A stretch of DNA of 64,000 nt from Azoarcus sp. (GCA_030656215.1 JAUSOD010000091.1:1-64000), one strand, 5' to 3'; numbered from the stretch's first letter, positions 43,067-52,388 are shown. Made by a program: numbers and translations. The notes: generated from the letters alone by a model not told the origin.

Positions 43067-44053
43067 TTATTGGGTATTCCGGATCGACTCAATCAGCGTC
43101 TTGTCGAATTTCTTGTAGTACTCGGCGTAGGCCGGCGCCACCGCATCCTCGAACGACTTGCGATCGACCGTGGTCACGACCTGCATGCCTTCGGCCCTGA
43201 GCTGCTCGACACCGTTCTTCTCCACCCCATCCACGAAGCCGCGCATCGCCTGGGCGGCCTTCAGCGCCGCCTCCTGGAACAGCTTTTTGTCGGCCTCGGG
43301 CAAGCCGTCATAAACAACCGGCGAAATCATGACCACCGCGGGCGCATACACATGACCGGTCAGCGACAGGTGCTTTTGCAGCTGCGACAGCTTGGCCGAC
43401 GTAATCACCGACAGCGGGTTCTCCTGCCCGTCGATCGTGCCCTGTTGCAGGGCGGTCGCCACCTCCGGCCAGGCCATGGGCGTGGGCAGGATGCCGATCT
43501 GACGGAAGGCGGTGATGTGCACCTGGTTCTCGGTGGTGCGGATCTTCAGCCCTTTGGCGTCGGCCGCGGTGACGACCGGACGCTTGCTGTTGGTCAGGTG
43601 GCGAAAGCCCTGCTCGCCCCAGGCCAGCGCCACCAGACCGCGCTTGGAAAACTCCGAGAGCATGTCCTGCCCGACCTTGCCGTCGAGCACCTTGCGCGCG
43701 TGGGTGAGGTCACGCATCAGGAAGGGGATGTCGAAGACGCCGGTCTGCGGCACAAAGTTGAGCGTGGCGCCGGTCGACAGAATGGCAACGTCGATCGTAC
43801 CCAGCTGCAAGCCCTCGATCACCTCACGCTCGCCGCCCAGTGCGCTGTTCGGAAACTGCTGCACCTTGAACCGGCCTTTGCCCGACGCCTCGACGGACTT
43901 CGCAAACGCCTCGCCGCCAGCGCCGTAATGCGAGTTGGCGGAAAGGGCGTACGCCATTTTCAGGGGCGTCTGCGCGCTGGCGGGCAGCGCGACCCCGGTA
44001 GCGGTAATCGCAGTAAGCGCAGCAAAGATCGGGGCCAGCCAGGGTTTGCGCAT
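43067..44053 (-). CDS. dctP: TRAP transporter substrate-binding protein (locus 2)
   Basis: 328-residue periplasmic receptor with a clear signal peptide (1-27, cut after ASA). DctP features are GFRHLTNSKRPV, DAKGLKIRTTENQVH with the carboxylate-binding arginine, and LQQGTIDGQENPLSVI, close to C4-dicarboxylate receptors. It is the first gene of the leftward dctPQM operon. ATG 44053 is preceded by GGAG; the open frame further upstream is not family-like. It diverges from the porin gene, sharing a 470-base control region. Confidence 0.9.
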   Translation of the reverse strand: MRKPWLAPIFAALTAITATGVALPASAQTPLKMAYALSANSHYGAGGEAFAKSVEASGKGRFKVQQFPNSALGGEREVIEGLQLGTIDVAILSTGATLNFVPQTGVFDIPFLMRDLTHARKVLDGKVGQDMLSEFSKRGLVALAWGEQGFRHLTNSKRPVVTAADAKGLKIRTTENQVHITAFRQIGILPTPMAWPEVATALQQGTIDGQENPLSVITSAKLSQLQKHLSLTGHVYAPAVVMISPVVYDGLPEADKKLFQEAALKAAQAMRGFVDGVEKNGVEQLRAEGMQVVTTVDRKSFEDAVAPAYAEYYKKFDKTLIESIRNTQ

Positions 44054-44304
44054 TATGTCGTCTCCAGGGGAAGGTGTTGAACGAGTATCGGGAAAGTCGG
44101 CCGGAGAACGCCGCGATGGGCTGCAACCCACCCGCAACCCTCGGCGAAGCCCGCGATGGTACCGCCGCAGCCCTGTAGCGGCAAGGAAGTGCGCCGCTGA
44201 AGGCCGGCATCTCGCCCTGTGTGAGCCGGGAAGAATGGGGTGCAGGAGCGCCTGTTTTTGTCCCTTCCTGTGGCAGTTGTATAGAAACGGTACGGTTCGC
44301 TTTG

Positions 44305-44350
44305 CGCTGATCATGACCATTTGTTACCTCACGGTACTGGTTGATCAGCG
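44305..44350. promoter_or_regulatory. Spaced inverted repeat CGCTGATCA...TGATCAGCG (candidate enhancer)
   Basis: CGCTGATCA (44305-44313) and its exact complement TGATCAGCG (44342-44350) are separated by 28 bases. They lie about 57 bases upstream of the sigma-54 -24 element, a plausible place for an activator or shared regulator of porin and TRAP operon. Confidence 0.45.
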
Positions 44351-44404
44351 ATGAATGCTTGCTTTCGAGCATTTTGCCGGCATCGTCTCCCCCAACGCAC
44401 GATG

Positions 44405-44421
44405 CAGGCACGACTGTTGCA
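44405..44421 (+). promoter_or_regulatory. Sigma-54-type promoter of the porin gene
   Basis: CAGGCACGACTGTTGCA: one mismatch in the -24 block (A for T) and a perfect TTGCA -12 block, with GG (44407-44408), ten bases, GC (44419-44420). Predicted start near 44432, about 90 bases before the ATG at 44524. Confidence 0.68.
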
Positions 44422-44523
44422 ATGCACTGCGCACCACGCCATTCCTGCGATGGCCAAGGGGGACGCTGCATGGGTGGATAGACCCGGCAGCACACATCTA
44501 TGAGAAACATCTGGAGACGATCC

Positions 44524-45654
44524 ATGAAGAAAAAAATCATCGCGATGGCGATTGTTGCCGCTGCTTCCGGCACCGCGTTCGGCCAGAGCAATGTCACCAT
44601 TTACGGCAATATCGATATGGGCTACATGCACCGCAGCGGCAGCAACGGCGCGGTGGCCAGTGGGCGGACGCAGCAAGCCTTGGAGAGCGCCGCCTCAGAG
44701 ACCTATCTCGGCTTCAAGGGGGCGGAGGACCTGGGCAATGGCATGAAGGCCCTGTTCGATCTGCAGTATCTGATCGATCCCGATGTGGGCGGTTCACCTG
44801 GGTTCGGACGATCGTATGTGGGACTGACCGGCGGCTTCGGAACGGTGGTCGCGGGCAAGCTGGACGGTCTGCGCTACGGTGTCTACGGCAAGTACAACCC
44901 GTTCACCAATTACTCTATCGGCAACTTTGCCTCGATGACCACGCAGTATGATCGTGCCGCCAATGCAGTGGCCTACATCTCACCAAGTTTCAGCGGCTTC
45001 ACCCTGATCCTGGCAACATCGACCAATACTCAGACCCAAGAGGGCGCGCTTAATGGCGTTCATGTTCCCGCGAAAACGGCAGGGGGCAACAAGGGCGACG
45101 ACCGTCTCTTTTCCATCAACCTGATCTATGCCAACGGCCCCTTGAGCGTTGATCTTGATTACGAAACCACCAAAGCGGTCGGTTATTCCGACAGCCGCCT
45201 GTATGTGCTGACGACGGGTGCCTCCTACGACTTTGGGGTGGTGAAAGTATCGGGCCTGTACGACGTCATCAAGGGCGACGAGAACTCGCTGATTGGTGGG
45301 AACATCGACCTCGATGGGGCTACTGCAGGCCTTCAGAACCTGGGCGGGCTCGCTGCTGGCCAGGACTATGATCGGCGCAACTGGTTCGTTGGTGTCGAAG
45401 TGCCGTTGAACGAGCGAGCACGTGTGCTGGCGAGCTACGGCCGGGTCAAGGACAGGACCTTGTCGGATGCCGACGCGAGCAAGTGGGCAGTCGGTGCGCG
45501 ATATGCTTTGTCCAAGCGGACCGAACTGTATGCCGACTATGCTCAGATCAGGAACGACTCCAACGCCGCATTCGCCATCAACCCGAAGGGCAATTCGAAT
45601 GGGGGGGGTGTGGGTGTCAAAGGTGTCGCCGTGGGCATGAAGCACAGCTTCTAA
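44524..45654 (+). CDS. Outer-membrane porin, betaproteobacterial general porin family
   Basis: 376-residue trimeric porin of the Gram-negative porin family common in Burkholderiales and Rhodocyclales. Signal peptide MKKKIIAMAIVAAASGTAFG is followed by the typical mature start QSNVTIYGNIDMGY, then the LGFKGAEDLGNGMKALFDLQY block and a C-terminal strand ending in phenylalanine (GMKHSF), the outer-membrane insertion signal. It probably supplies the periplasm with the substrate of the divergent TRAP transporter. ATG 44524 is chosen over an in-frame ATG at 44500 because of the signal peptide. Ends in a strong terminator. Confidence 0.92.
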   Translation: MKKKIIAMAIVAAASGTAFGQSNVTIYGNIDMGYMHRSGSNGAVASGRTQQALESAASETYLGFKGAEDLGNGMKALFDLQYLIDPDVGGSPGFGRSYVGLTGGFGTVVAGKLDGLRYGVYGKYNPFTNYSIGNFASMTTQYDRAANAVAYISPSFSGFTLILATSTNTQTQEGALNGVHVPAKTAGGNKGDDRLFSINLIYANGPLSVDLDYETTKAVGYSDSRLYVLTTGASYDFGVVKVSGLYDVIKGDENSLIGGNIDLDGATAGLQNLGGLAAGQDYDRRNWFVGVEVPLNERARVLASYGRVKDRTLSDADASKWAVGARYALSKRTELYADYAQIRNDSNAAFAINPKGNSNGGGVGVKGVAVGMKHSF

Positions 45655-45726
45655 CCCCGCGAGCCTCCGCAACACCGCCGGCGCCGGGTGTCAGGTTTTT
45701 GGCGTCGGTTGTGTGCACGTTCCACC

Positions 45727-45761
45727 ACAGGGCGCCTCCAGAGGCGCCCTGTGTGCTTTTC
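45727..45761 (+). terminator. Intrinsic terminator after the porin gene
   Basis: Perfect 13-bp stem CACAGGGCGCCTC / GAGGCGCCCTGTG (45727-45754) with a two-base spacer, followed by TGCTTTT. Located 72 bases after the porin stop. Confidence 0.88.
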
Positions 45762-45908
45762 AGCTTCTGTGAAGTCGCTCTCATGATTTTCGTGAGGTGA
45801 ATCCGGCCATTCGACAGATGCCGCAGGCACCCGGAGCAGCTAGAGTTCAGGCATCCCGCCCGTCGGACGCCGACGAAAGCTCAACCCACGCAAGATCAGG
45901 AATCCACC

Positions 45909-48017
45909 ATGCGCTGCCGCCGCCCCCAGCCCGCCCCGCTCGCCCTCATGCTCGCCGCGATGATTGCCGTACCGGTCGCATCACAGGCGCAGGAAAAGAC
46001 ACTGGGCACGGTGGTCATCACCGGCAGCCGGATCGAGGTTTCGCCCTTCGATGTGCCGTATTCGGTCGAGGGTGTGCAGTTGAACGAAAACGGCACCGAG
46101 GGTCTGCGGGTGAATGTGTCGGAGGTGCTCTCCGGCGTGCCCGGCGTGGTCGTGCAGAACCGCCAGAACTACGCCCAGGACCTGCAGATCTCGGTGCGCG
46201 GCTTCGGCGCCCGCGCCGCCTTCGGGGTGCGCGGGGTCAAGCTGATCGCCGACGGCATCCCCGCCTCCACCCCGGACGGGCAGGGCCAGGCCGCCACCTT
46301 CAACCTCGACACCGCCGAGCGCATCGAGGTGCTGCGCGGGCCCTTCGCCACCATCTACGGCAACCATGCCGGCGGCGTGATCCAGCTCTTCTCGCGCGAT
46401 GGCAAGGGCACGCCCCGGGTGCGCGGCGGGCTGTTCGGCGGCGATCACGGCACGCTCAAGATCGACATCGGTGCCGAGGGCGAGAAGAATGGCATCGGCT
46501 ACGTGCTCGACGCCTCACACTTCGAAACCGACGGCGAGCGCCGCTACAGCGCGGTCGAACGCGACCAGGGCTTTGCCAAGATCACCCTGGCACCGGACAC
46601 GGACAGCAAGCTGACCCTGATCGCCAGCGGCCTGCGCCAGCCCGATACCGAAGATCCGCTGGGCATCACCTGGGACACCTACCAGCGTGATGAAACAGAC
46701 GTCGAAACCGTTGCCCTTCAATTCCGCACACGCAAGAGCATCGAACATATGCAGGGTGGCGCGGTGTACGAGCGTCGCTTCGGCGAGGACCGATTGCAGG
46801 TGCAAGCCTACGCCGGGCAGCGCAGCGTGATCCAGTACCAGTCCATCCCCACCGGGCCGCAGACACCGATCACCCACCCCGGCGGCATCATCGCCTTCGA
46901 TCGTGACTTTCATGGCGTGGGCGCACGCTGGATCGCCCAACGCACGCTCGGCCCCGGCAAACTGACCGTGACCACCGGCCTCGACTACGACCGTTCGGAA
47001 GACGACCGCCAGGGCTACCAGAACTTCATCGGCACCACGCTGGGAGTCAAGGGCGCGCTGCGTCGCGACGAGACCGACACCGTGACCAGCCTCGACCCCT
47101 ATGTGCAGGCGAGCTGGCAGCAAGGCAAGTGGGATTGGACGCTGGGGCTGCGCCACAGCAATGTCGAGTTCGAGGTGGACGACCATTTCATCGTCGGCGC
47201 CAACGGCGACGACAGCGGCTCGGTGCGCTACCGCAAGACCACGCCTGCGATCGGCGTGCTCTACCGGGTGACGCCGCTGCTCAACATATATGCCAGCGCC
47301 GGCACCGGTTTCGAGACCCCGACCCTGGGCGAACTGTCCTACTCGCCCGCGGGCGGATTCAACTTCGGCCTCAAACCCTCGACCAGCCGCCAGTTTGAAC
47401 TGGGGCTCAAGGCCTACACCGGCGAAAGCACCCGGATCAATGCGGCCGTGTTCCAGATCAACACCGACGACGAAATCGTGGTGGCGGGAGCGGCGGGCGG
47501 TCGGACCACCTACGCCAACGCCGGCAAGACCCTGCGCCAGGGTCTGGAACTGGCGGCCGAAACCGAATTCTCCCGTAACCTGAGTGCGCGTGGCGCGCTG
47601 ACCGTGATGCGGGCAGAGTACGACGAGGCCTTCGTCACCGGCTCCGGCGCAAGCGCCACCACCATCCCCAAGGGCAATCGCATCCCGGGCGTACCTGCCG
47701 TCTCGGCCTACGCCGAACTCGCCTGGAAGCCGGTTGCCGGCCTCACTACGGCCATCGAGACGGTCTATCGGAGCAAGGTCGAGGTCAACGACCTGAACAG
47801 CGATCGCGCGGCGCCGGCCTACACCCTGGTCAATCTACGTCTCGGCGCCGAGCAGCAGTCCGGCCCATGGACTTTCAGCCAGTTGCTGCGCCTGGACAAC
47901 CTGTTCGACCGCAAGCACATCGGCTCGGTGATTGTCGGCGATCGCAACGGCCGCTACTACGAACCCGGCCCCGGCCGCAACGTGTATGGTGGCGTTCGTG
48001 CCACCTACCGGTTCTGA
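45909..48017 (+). CDS. TonB-dependent outer-membrane receptor
   Basis: 702-residue receptor: signal peptide (1-27), TonB-box region (TLGTVVITGSR), plug domain (about 45-155, with VRGFGARAAFGVRG and ERIEVLRGPFATIYGNHAGG), then a 22-strand barrel ending in Phe (GVRATYRF). The ligand could be a siderophore, metal chelate or other scarce compound. It resembles iron-transport receptors such as PupB/FecA-like proteins without the N-terminal signalling extension. AGGA precedes the start. A DUF302 gene follows five bases later and is probably co-transcribed. Confidence 0.9.
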   Translation: MRCRRPQPAPLALMLAAMIAVPVASQAQEKTLGTVVITGSRIEVSPFDVPYSVEGVQLNENGTEGLRVNVSEVLSGVPGVVVQNRQNYAQDLQISVRGFGARAAFGVRGVKLIADGIPASTPDGQGQAATFNLDTAERIEVLRGPFATIYGNHAGGVIQLFSRDGKGTPRVRGGLFGGDHGTLKIDIGAEGEKNGIGYVLDASHFETDGERRYSAVERDQGFAKITLAPDTDSKLTLIASGLRQPDTEDPLGITWDTYQRDETDVETVALQFRTRKSIEHMQGGAVYERRFGEDRLQVQAYAGQRSVIQYQSIPTGPQTPITHPGGIIAFDRDFHGVGARWIAQRTLGPGKLTVTTGLDYDRSEDDRQGYQNFIGTTLGVKGALRRDETDTVTSLDPYVQASWQQGKWDWTLGLRHSNVEFEVDDHFIVGANGDDSGSVRYRKTTPAIGVLYRVTPLLNIYASAGTGFETPTLGELSYSPAGGFNFGLKPSTSRQFELGLKAYTGESTRINAAVFQINTDDEIVVAGAAGGRTTYANAGKTLRQGLELAAETEFSRNLSARGALTVMRAEYDEAFVTGSGASATTIPKGNRIPGVPAVSAYAELAWKPVAGLTTAIETVYRSKVEVNDLNSDRAAPAYTLVNLRLGAEQQSGPWTFSQLLRLDNLFDRKHIGSVIVGDRNGRYYEPGPGRNVYGGVRATYRF

Positions 48018-48021
48018 ACCC

Positions 48022-48525
48022 ATGCCCCTTCGCCCTGCCGCACCGCGCCACCAGGCATTCGCCGCCCTGGTGGCGTTTGTATTGATGCTGCCGGCGACGG
48101 CAGGTGCTGACAGCCCGGTCGTGACCGAGGTCGCTGGCGCCACCTTCCACGACATCAACACCGCGCTGGTCGACGCGATCGCAGACGAGGGCATCGGCGC
48201 CCCCTCGGTCAGCCATTTTGGCAGCATGCTAGCGCGCACCGCCGCCGACCTCGGCCACCGCCCCGACTTTTACGCCGATGCGCAGATCCACACCTTCTGC
48301 AGTGCCGCCATCGCGGCCCGGCTGGCAGCCGAATCGGCGCACAACATCGCGCTGTGCCCGCTGTCGATTGCGGTCTATCGAGTACTCGAGAAGCCGCACA
48401 CCATCTACCTGAGCTATCGACGCAGTGCCCCCTCCCCCGGCGGTGAGGCCGCCAACGCGCTGCTACAGCGCATCGTGCAGCGCGCCGCCGAGCAGTTTGG
48501 CACCCCGTCCCCCCGCCCACGGTGA
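48022..48525 (+). CDS. Exported DUF302-family protein
   Basis: 167 residues: signal peptide (about 1-29, cut after AGA), then a DUF302-type domain (about 35-150). Recognisable segments are FHDINTALVDAIADEGI, VSHFGSMLARTAADLG and LCPLSIAVYRVLEKPHTIYLSY. DUF302 proteins are small alpha/beta proteins of unknown function. The 5-base gap after the TonB receptor suggests coupled expression and perhaps handling of the same ligand. The chosen start is the first ATG after the receptor stop. Confidence 0.75.
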   Translation: MPLRPAAPRHQAFAALVAFVLMLPATAGADSPVVTEVAGATFHDINTALVDAIADEGIGAPSVSHFGSMLARTAADLGHRPDFYADAQIHTFCSAAIAARLAAESAHNIALCPLSIAVYRVLEKPHTIYLSYRRSAPSPGGEAANALLQRIVQRAAEQFGTPSPRPR

Positions 48526-48599
48526 GCGTTCCGGCGCCCCGATCTCCGATTGCACACCCCACCGCTTCCGCGCCAGGAGGCTGTCGGACTTGAGGCCGA

Positions 48600-48932
48600 T
48601 CAGGATGTTGAAGGCTGCAAAGCAATGACGGCCATCCCCACCAACGCGATTGCCGCGCCCGAGACATCCCAGCGCGTCAGCGAGACGCCACCGACAACGC
48701 GCAGCCAAACCAGTGCAGCCGCGATGTACATACCGCCGTACGCGGCATATGTCCTACCGGCCGCCGTGGGGTGCAGTGTCAGAAGCCAAGCAAATAACGC
48801 CAACGAAACGGCTGCCGGCAGCAGGAGATAAAGGCTCTTTCCCTGCTTGAGAACCAGCCATGGCAGGTAGCAGCCGATGATCTCGGCTAACGCCGTGACG
48901 GCGAACAACAGACTCAGACGCAGCAGTTCCAC
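48600..48932 (-). CDS. ynfA: YnfA/UPF0060-family small membrane protein
   Basis: 110-residue protein with four helices, matching the UPF0060/YnfA family: [40 protein letters not shown] and the C-terminal [14 protein letters not shown]. YnfA is related to small multidrug-resistance transporters and likely works as a dimer in the inner membrane. It stands alone and converges on the DUF302 gene. Confidence 0.92.
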   Translation of the reverse strand: MELLRLSLLFAVTALAEIIGCYLPWLVLKQGKSLYLLLPAAVSLALFAWLLTLHPTAAGRTYAAYGGMYIAAALVWLRVVGGVSLTRWDVSGAAIALVGMAVIALQPSTS

Positions 48933-49084
48933 AACAAACCTCGATGCAATATCGGGGGTATTTTGTCACAGGCTTCGATAAGCTCGTCTGGTCGGGAAGG
49001 CGGTCGGACCTACCCGCCGACTGCGGCTTGCAAGGCGCCAATGCTCGCACCGACTCCGCCGGCGGCGTTTGCCGGGCACGCAAC

Positions 49085-49414
49085 TCAGCTCACCAGCGCG
49101 GAGATGAAGTGTGCCGCCTCCTCGCGGTTATAGAAGCGGGTGGCAAGCACGAAACCCGCAATCACCGAGGCCTTCACCGCCGCGATACGGCCGGAGGACG
49201 AGCGGGCCACGACGAGTTCGTCGGGCAGGCCGTCGAGCACATGGATGGGGGCCGGGCGGCCGTCGGCAAAGCGCGACTCGTACACGGTGTGCGTATCGAT
49301 ATCCATGAACGCCGGCCGAAATCCGCACGGACGATTTTCTTCACTGCGCCCACCAGTTCCCATGAACTCCTGGTTCTGGCGCTGCAGTTGCGTGGTGTTG
49401 AGTAGGGTTTGCAT
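49085..49414 (-). CDS. Hypothetical protein (109 aa)
   Basis: Not recognised. Residues 1-25 (MQTLLNTTQLQRQNQEFMGTGG) are glutamine/asparagine-rich. The middle carries FMDIDTHTVYESRFADGRPAPIHVLDGLPDELVV and the C-terminus may form an amphipathic helix (FYNREEAAHFISALVS). No signal peptide or helix long enough to span a membrane. The start at 49414 is supported by GGAGG eight bases upstream; a 22-residue extension to 49480 is less likely. Confidence 0.65.
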   Translation of the reverse strand: MQTLLNTTQLQRQNQEFMGTGGRSEENRPCGFRPAFMDIDTHTVYESRFADGRPAPIHVLDGLPDELVVARSSSGRIAAVKASVIAGFVLATRFYNREEAAHFISALVS

Positions 49415-49799
49415 GATGCTTGCCTCCGCATCAGACTCTAATGGGTTGCCGTACCGTTCCTGCAGCAAGTTCTGCGCCAATGGTCGCGGGTCGGGATTCG
49501 AGGAGACTGGCTATTTCAGGCCGGCGGCGCGAGAGCAAGACGGGCTGCGGGCTCCAGCGGTGAGAAGCAGATGGGGCGAGTCATCCTGGGTAGAAAGCCC
49601 GTGGCGCCTGCCCCTATCCCCGAGGGCAGCATTTGCCACAGCTGTACAGATTTGCGACACCTGGACCGAACACCGTGCAACACCATGAGCGGCAGTGCCC
49701 TGCGCCTGGATCGCCTGCGCAAGACCTGAGTCGCTACACTGCAGTCTTGGCCGACACTTCAATCAGCTCTTCCCTGACCGCCCCCGGACATACCCCCTC
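49415..49799. other. Divergent intergenic region
   Basis: 385 bases between two hypothetical genes pointing away from each other. No promoter, RNA or repeat can be named with confidence. Confidence 0.4.
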
Positions 49800-50171
49800 A
49801 TGTCGCACCCCACGCTTCCCTCCACCGCCTCCGAACGCGGCATCCGCGTCGCACTGATCTTCGCTCTTGCCGCCGAGCGCCTGTCGGCCTTTTACGAGCA
49901 CGGCCAGTGGTTCACCGAGGCACAGGGTGCGACGCTGGCGGCGGACTGGCTGTCACGGTCGAAGCGGCAAATTCCGCTACAGGAACGGCGGGCGCTGTCG
50001 GCACTGAGCGACACCCTCGCGCGCCAGGTTCAGGGCTCGGTGTCACGCGAGGCCGGGCTGTACATTACCCACGAGATGATGGAAGCGCTCGACCCGAACT
50101 ACGAGTCGGACACCGCAAAGACGCTGATGGCGGAGTGCGAGCGCCTGCTGGATGCAGACTCGGCAGATTGA
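49800..50171 (+). CDS. Hypothetical protein (123 aa)
   Basis: Not recognised. A mostly helical, soluble protein beginning MSHPTLPSTASERGIRVALI, with an acidic C-terminus (ECERLLDADSAD). The segment FYEHGQWFTEAQGATLAADWL and later ISREAG-like helix suggest an all-alpha fold. No cysteine, signal peptide or known motif. Open frame extends upstream of this ATG but without a better ribosome site. Confidence 0.55.
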   Translation: MSHPTLPSTASERGIRVALIFALAAERLSAFYEHGQWFTEAQGATLAADWLSRSKRQIPLQERRALSALSDTLARQVQGSVSREAGLYITHEMMEALDPNYESDTAKTLMAECERLLDADSAD

Positions 50172-50410
50172 TGTGGTGGCTCCACCAGCCCACGTGGGCA
50201 AATCGGCGTGTAACCTGTGCGCCTGGTAAGCGGAGTCAGGCCTTATCGACAAGGGCAGTTGAAGATGGCTCACAGCTCGCTTGGGTATGATCCGTGCCCA
50301 GCACAACCCGGAAGATCCGTGTCGCGCTGGTGTCGCACCAAAGAAAATTAGCGTGACAGTGCGACGCAGTGTCCAACGAGGATTTCTCGGCAAACCCTTG
50401 ATTCCAAAAC

Positions 50411-50438
50411 AAAAAAGCCACTCTAGAGTGGCTTTTTT
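50411..50438. terminator. Bidirectional palindromic terminator next to tRNA-Pro
   Basis: A perfect 28-base palindrome: A-run, GCCACTCT, its complement AGAGTGGC and T-run. It lies 11 bases beyond the tRNA 3' end and can stop transcription from both sides. Confidence 0.92.
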
Positions 50439-50449
50439 GCGGGAATTTG

Positions 50450-50526
50450 TGGTCGGGGAAAGAGGATTCGAACCTCCGGCCCCTGCGTCCCGAACGCAGT
50501 GCTCTACCAGGCTGAGCTATTCCCCG
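50450..50526 (-). tRNA. tRNA-Pro (anticodon CGG)
   Basis: Complete cloverleaf on the minus strand with encoded CCA. The acceptor stem pairs CGGGGAA (50526-50520) with TTCCCCG (50460-50454); the D-arm is GCTCAGCCTGGTAGAGC, the anticodon arm CTGCG-TTCGGGA-CGCAG gives CGG, and the T-arm is GGAGG-TTCGAAT-CCTCT with its pairing. Discriminator A, then CCA at 50452-50450. Confidence 0.97.
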
Positions 50527-50573
50527 ACGGTGTTTTTATTATTACTTCTTACTTAACGAAGCCGAAAATTATA

Positions 50574-51626
50574 TCAGTAATTTCTGGCAACTGCAAAGTC
50601 CGATAATTGTAGCAATGCATCCCTGAAAATGGAAGGGGGTAATATCGAAATTGCGTCGATTGCCCTTTGTGCTTCGTCCCGGGCATGGCGTCTGGCCTCG
50701 TCCAGCGCTCCGGTGGCCTGGATCGCGGCGAGCACCACGGCGAAATCGTCGCGACCGCCGTTCTCGATGGCACCGCGCACCACTGCCGCCTGTTCGGGCG
50801 TGCCATGCTGCATGACGTGGATCAGCGGCAGCGTGGGCTTGCCTTCGGCAAGATCGTCGCCGAGATGCTTGCCGGTTTCGGCCTCATCGGCTGAATAGTC
50901 GAGCACGTCGTCGATGATCTGGAAAGCGGTGCCTAGATGCATGCCGAATGCGGCAAGACGTTGCTCGGTGGCCTCGTCGGCACCCGACAGAATTCCGCCC
51001 AGGCGCGCGGCGGCCTCGAACAGCTTCGCAGTCTTGTAGCGAATGACCCGCAGGTAATCCTCGATCTCGACATCGGCATTGTGGCAGTTGAGCAACTGCA
51101 GCACTTCGCCCTCGGCAATGACGTTGGTCGCATCCGACAACACCTGCATCACGCGCATGTTGTCGACGCCGACCATCATCTGGAACGCACGGGAATACAG
51201 AAAGTCGCCGACCAGCACCGAGGCCGGATTGCCGAACAGCGCATTGGCGGTCTTGTTGCCGCGCCGCAGGTCAGACTCGTCGACCACGTCGTCGTGCAGC
51301 AGGGTCGCGGTATGAATGAACTCCACGACAGCGGCCAGCTCGTGGTGCTGGGTGCCGCGATAGCCCATGGCGCCGGCGGTGAACAGCACCAGCGCCGGGC
51401 GCAGGCGTTTGCCACCGCTGTGGATGATGTACTCCGCCACCTGTCGAATCAGGACCACATCGGAATGAAGTCGCAGGCGGATGACCGCATCCACGGCATG
51501 CATGTCGGCGGCGATAGGCGCAAATAGCTGCTGGGCTGACAAGGCGGGACGCTCTCGGAAAAAACGGGATGGTAGGGGGGCGCTGCAACCGGCGTCAACA
51601 CGGACAGCGGATTGTTCCACCGACAC
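50574..51626 (-). CDS. ispB: Octaprenyl/polyprenyl diphosphate synthase
   Basis: Trans-isoprenyl diphosphate synthase making the quinone side chain. Both aspartate-rich motifs are present: LLHDDVVDES (first, DDxxD) and QIIDDVLDYS (second). GGKRLRPALVLF provides the substrate-binding KR pair. The frame starts at a GTG at 51626 (350 aa); family alignment suggests the true start may be near residue 29 (a TTG at 51542), giving the usual 322 residues. It follows ugpQ by 12 bases and precedes tRNA-Pro on the same strand. Confidence 0.92.
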   Translation of the reverse strand: MSVEQSAVRVDAGCSAPLPSRFFRERPALSAQQLFAPIAADMHAVDAVIRLRLHSDVVLIRQVAEYIIHSGGKRLRPALVLFTAGAMGYRGTQHHELAAVVEFIHTATLLHDDVVDESDLRRGNKTANALFGNPASVLVGDFLYSRAFQMMVGVDNMRVMQVLSDATNVIAEGEVLQLLNCHNADVEIEDYLRVIRYKTAKLFEAAARLGGILSGADEATEQRLAAFGMHLGTAFQIIDDVLDYSADEAETGKHLGDDLAEGKPTLPLIHVMQHGTPEQAAVVRGAIENGGRDDFAVVLAAIQATGALDEARRHARDEAQRAIDAISILPPSIFRDALLQLSDFAVARNY

Positions 51627-51638
51627 AACAGGACCGGC

Positions 51639-52388
51639 TCAGGCCGCGGGCATATCCGCCTCACGCACCCGGTCCGGTCGATCGGTGATTACGCTGCCTA
51701 CGCCCTGCGCCAGCAAGGCCTGGGCACGTGCGGCATCGTTCTCGGTATAAACCGCCATGTGGTAGCCGGCCGCATGCACGGATTCGATCTGCGCTGCAGT
51801 CAAGGTCCGCGATCGCGCGTGTATCGCGTGCACACCAAGTGCGGCGGCACGGTCGCACCAGTTGTCGGGTAGTTCTTCAACCAGCAACCCGTAAATCGCG
51901 CCAGGCATGACTTCCCTTGCTGCGGCGATGGCGATGTCGGAAAACGACGACAGAACCAGCCTGGGCAACTCGATGCCATGACGCGTCCGCAACAACTCTG
52001 CCACCACCCGGCCAGTCAAGTTTTCGTGCCCGGTGGCCGGCTTGAGTTCGAGGTTCACGGCAAGCTCGAGCGCCACACATCGATCGAGCGCCGCGTCCAG
52101 CGTGGGCAGGCCTTCTCCGGCAAACCGCGAGGAAAACCAGCTACCGGCATCCAGCAAGCGCAGCTGAGCAAGTGCAGTTTCGGCAACCGGCCCGTGCCCG
52201 TTGGTGGTGCGATCGAGGGTTTCGTCATGAATCAGGACGGCTTGCCCATCGGCGCTGAGCATGACGTCGAACTCGACCCCACGGCAAGCGCAGGCTGCCG
52301 CCGCGTCGAGCCCGGCCAGCGTATTCTCCGGTGCAAGTTGGCCGCCACAACGATGCGCCAGCACCCGCGGCAACGGCCAGGCGTGCAT
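51639..52388 (-). CDS. ugpQ: Glycerophosphodiester phosphodiesterase
   Basis: 249-residue GDPD enzyme hydrolysing glycerophosphodiesters to glycerol-3-phosphate and an alcohol. Motifs are LAHRCGGQLAPENTLAG (catalytic His and Glu/Asn), VEFDVMLSADGQAVLIHDETLDRTT (second catalytic His) and NLELKPATG (metal ligand). It has no signal peptide, so it acts in the cytoplasm. It begins five bases after the ugpB stop, so the two form an operon that imports and cleaves glycerophosphodiesters or G3P. Confidence 0.92.
   Translation of the reverse strand: MHAWPLPRVLAHRCGGQLAPENTLAGLDAAAACACRGVEFDVMLSADGQAVLIHDETLDRTTNGHGPVAETALAQLRLLDAGSWFSSRFAGEGLPTLDAALDRCVALELAVNLELKPATGHENLTGRVVAELLRTRHGIELPRLVLSSFSDIAIAAAREVMPGAIYGLLVEELPDNWCDRAAALGVHAIHARSRTLTAAQIESVHAAGYHMAVYTENDAARAQALLAQGVGSVITDRPDRVREADMPAA

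Larger units (their letters stand above)
44054..44523. other. Divergent control region between TRAP locus 2 and porin
   Basis: 470 bases holding a near-consensus sigma-54 promoter for the porin (44405-44421) and a spaced 9-bp inverted repeat (44305-44350). The start of the leftward operon has no promoter I can name. A plus-strand open frame from 44355 runs into the porin in another frame and is not a gene. Confidence 0.65.

Noticed and set aside
44355-44951. 198-codon frame overlapping the porin start
   Set aside because: It lies in another frame over the porin signal peptide and the first strands; no ribosome site.
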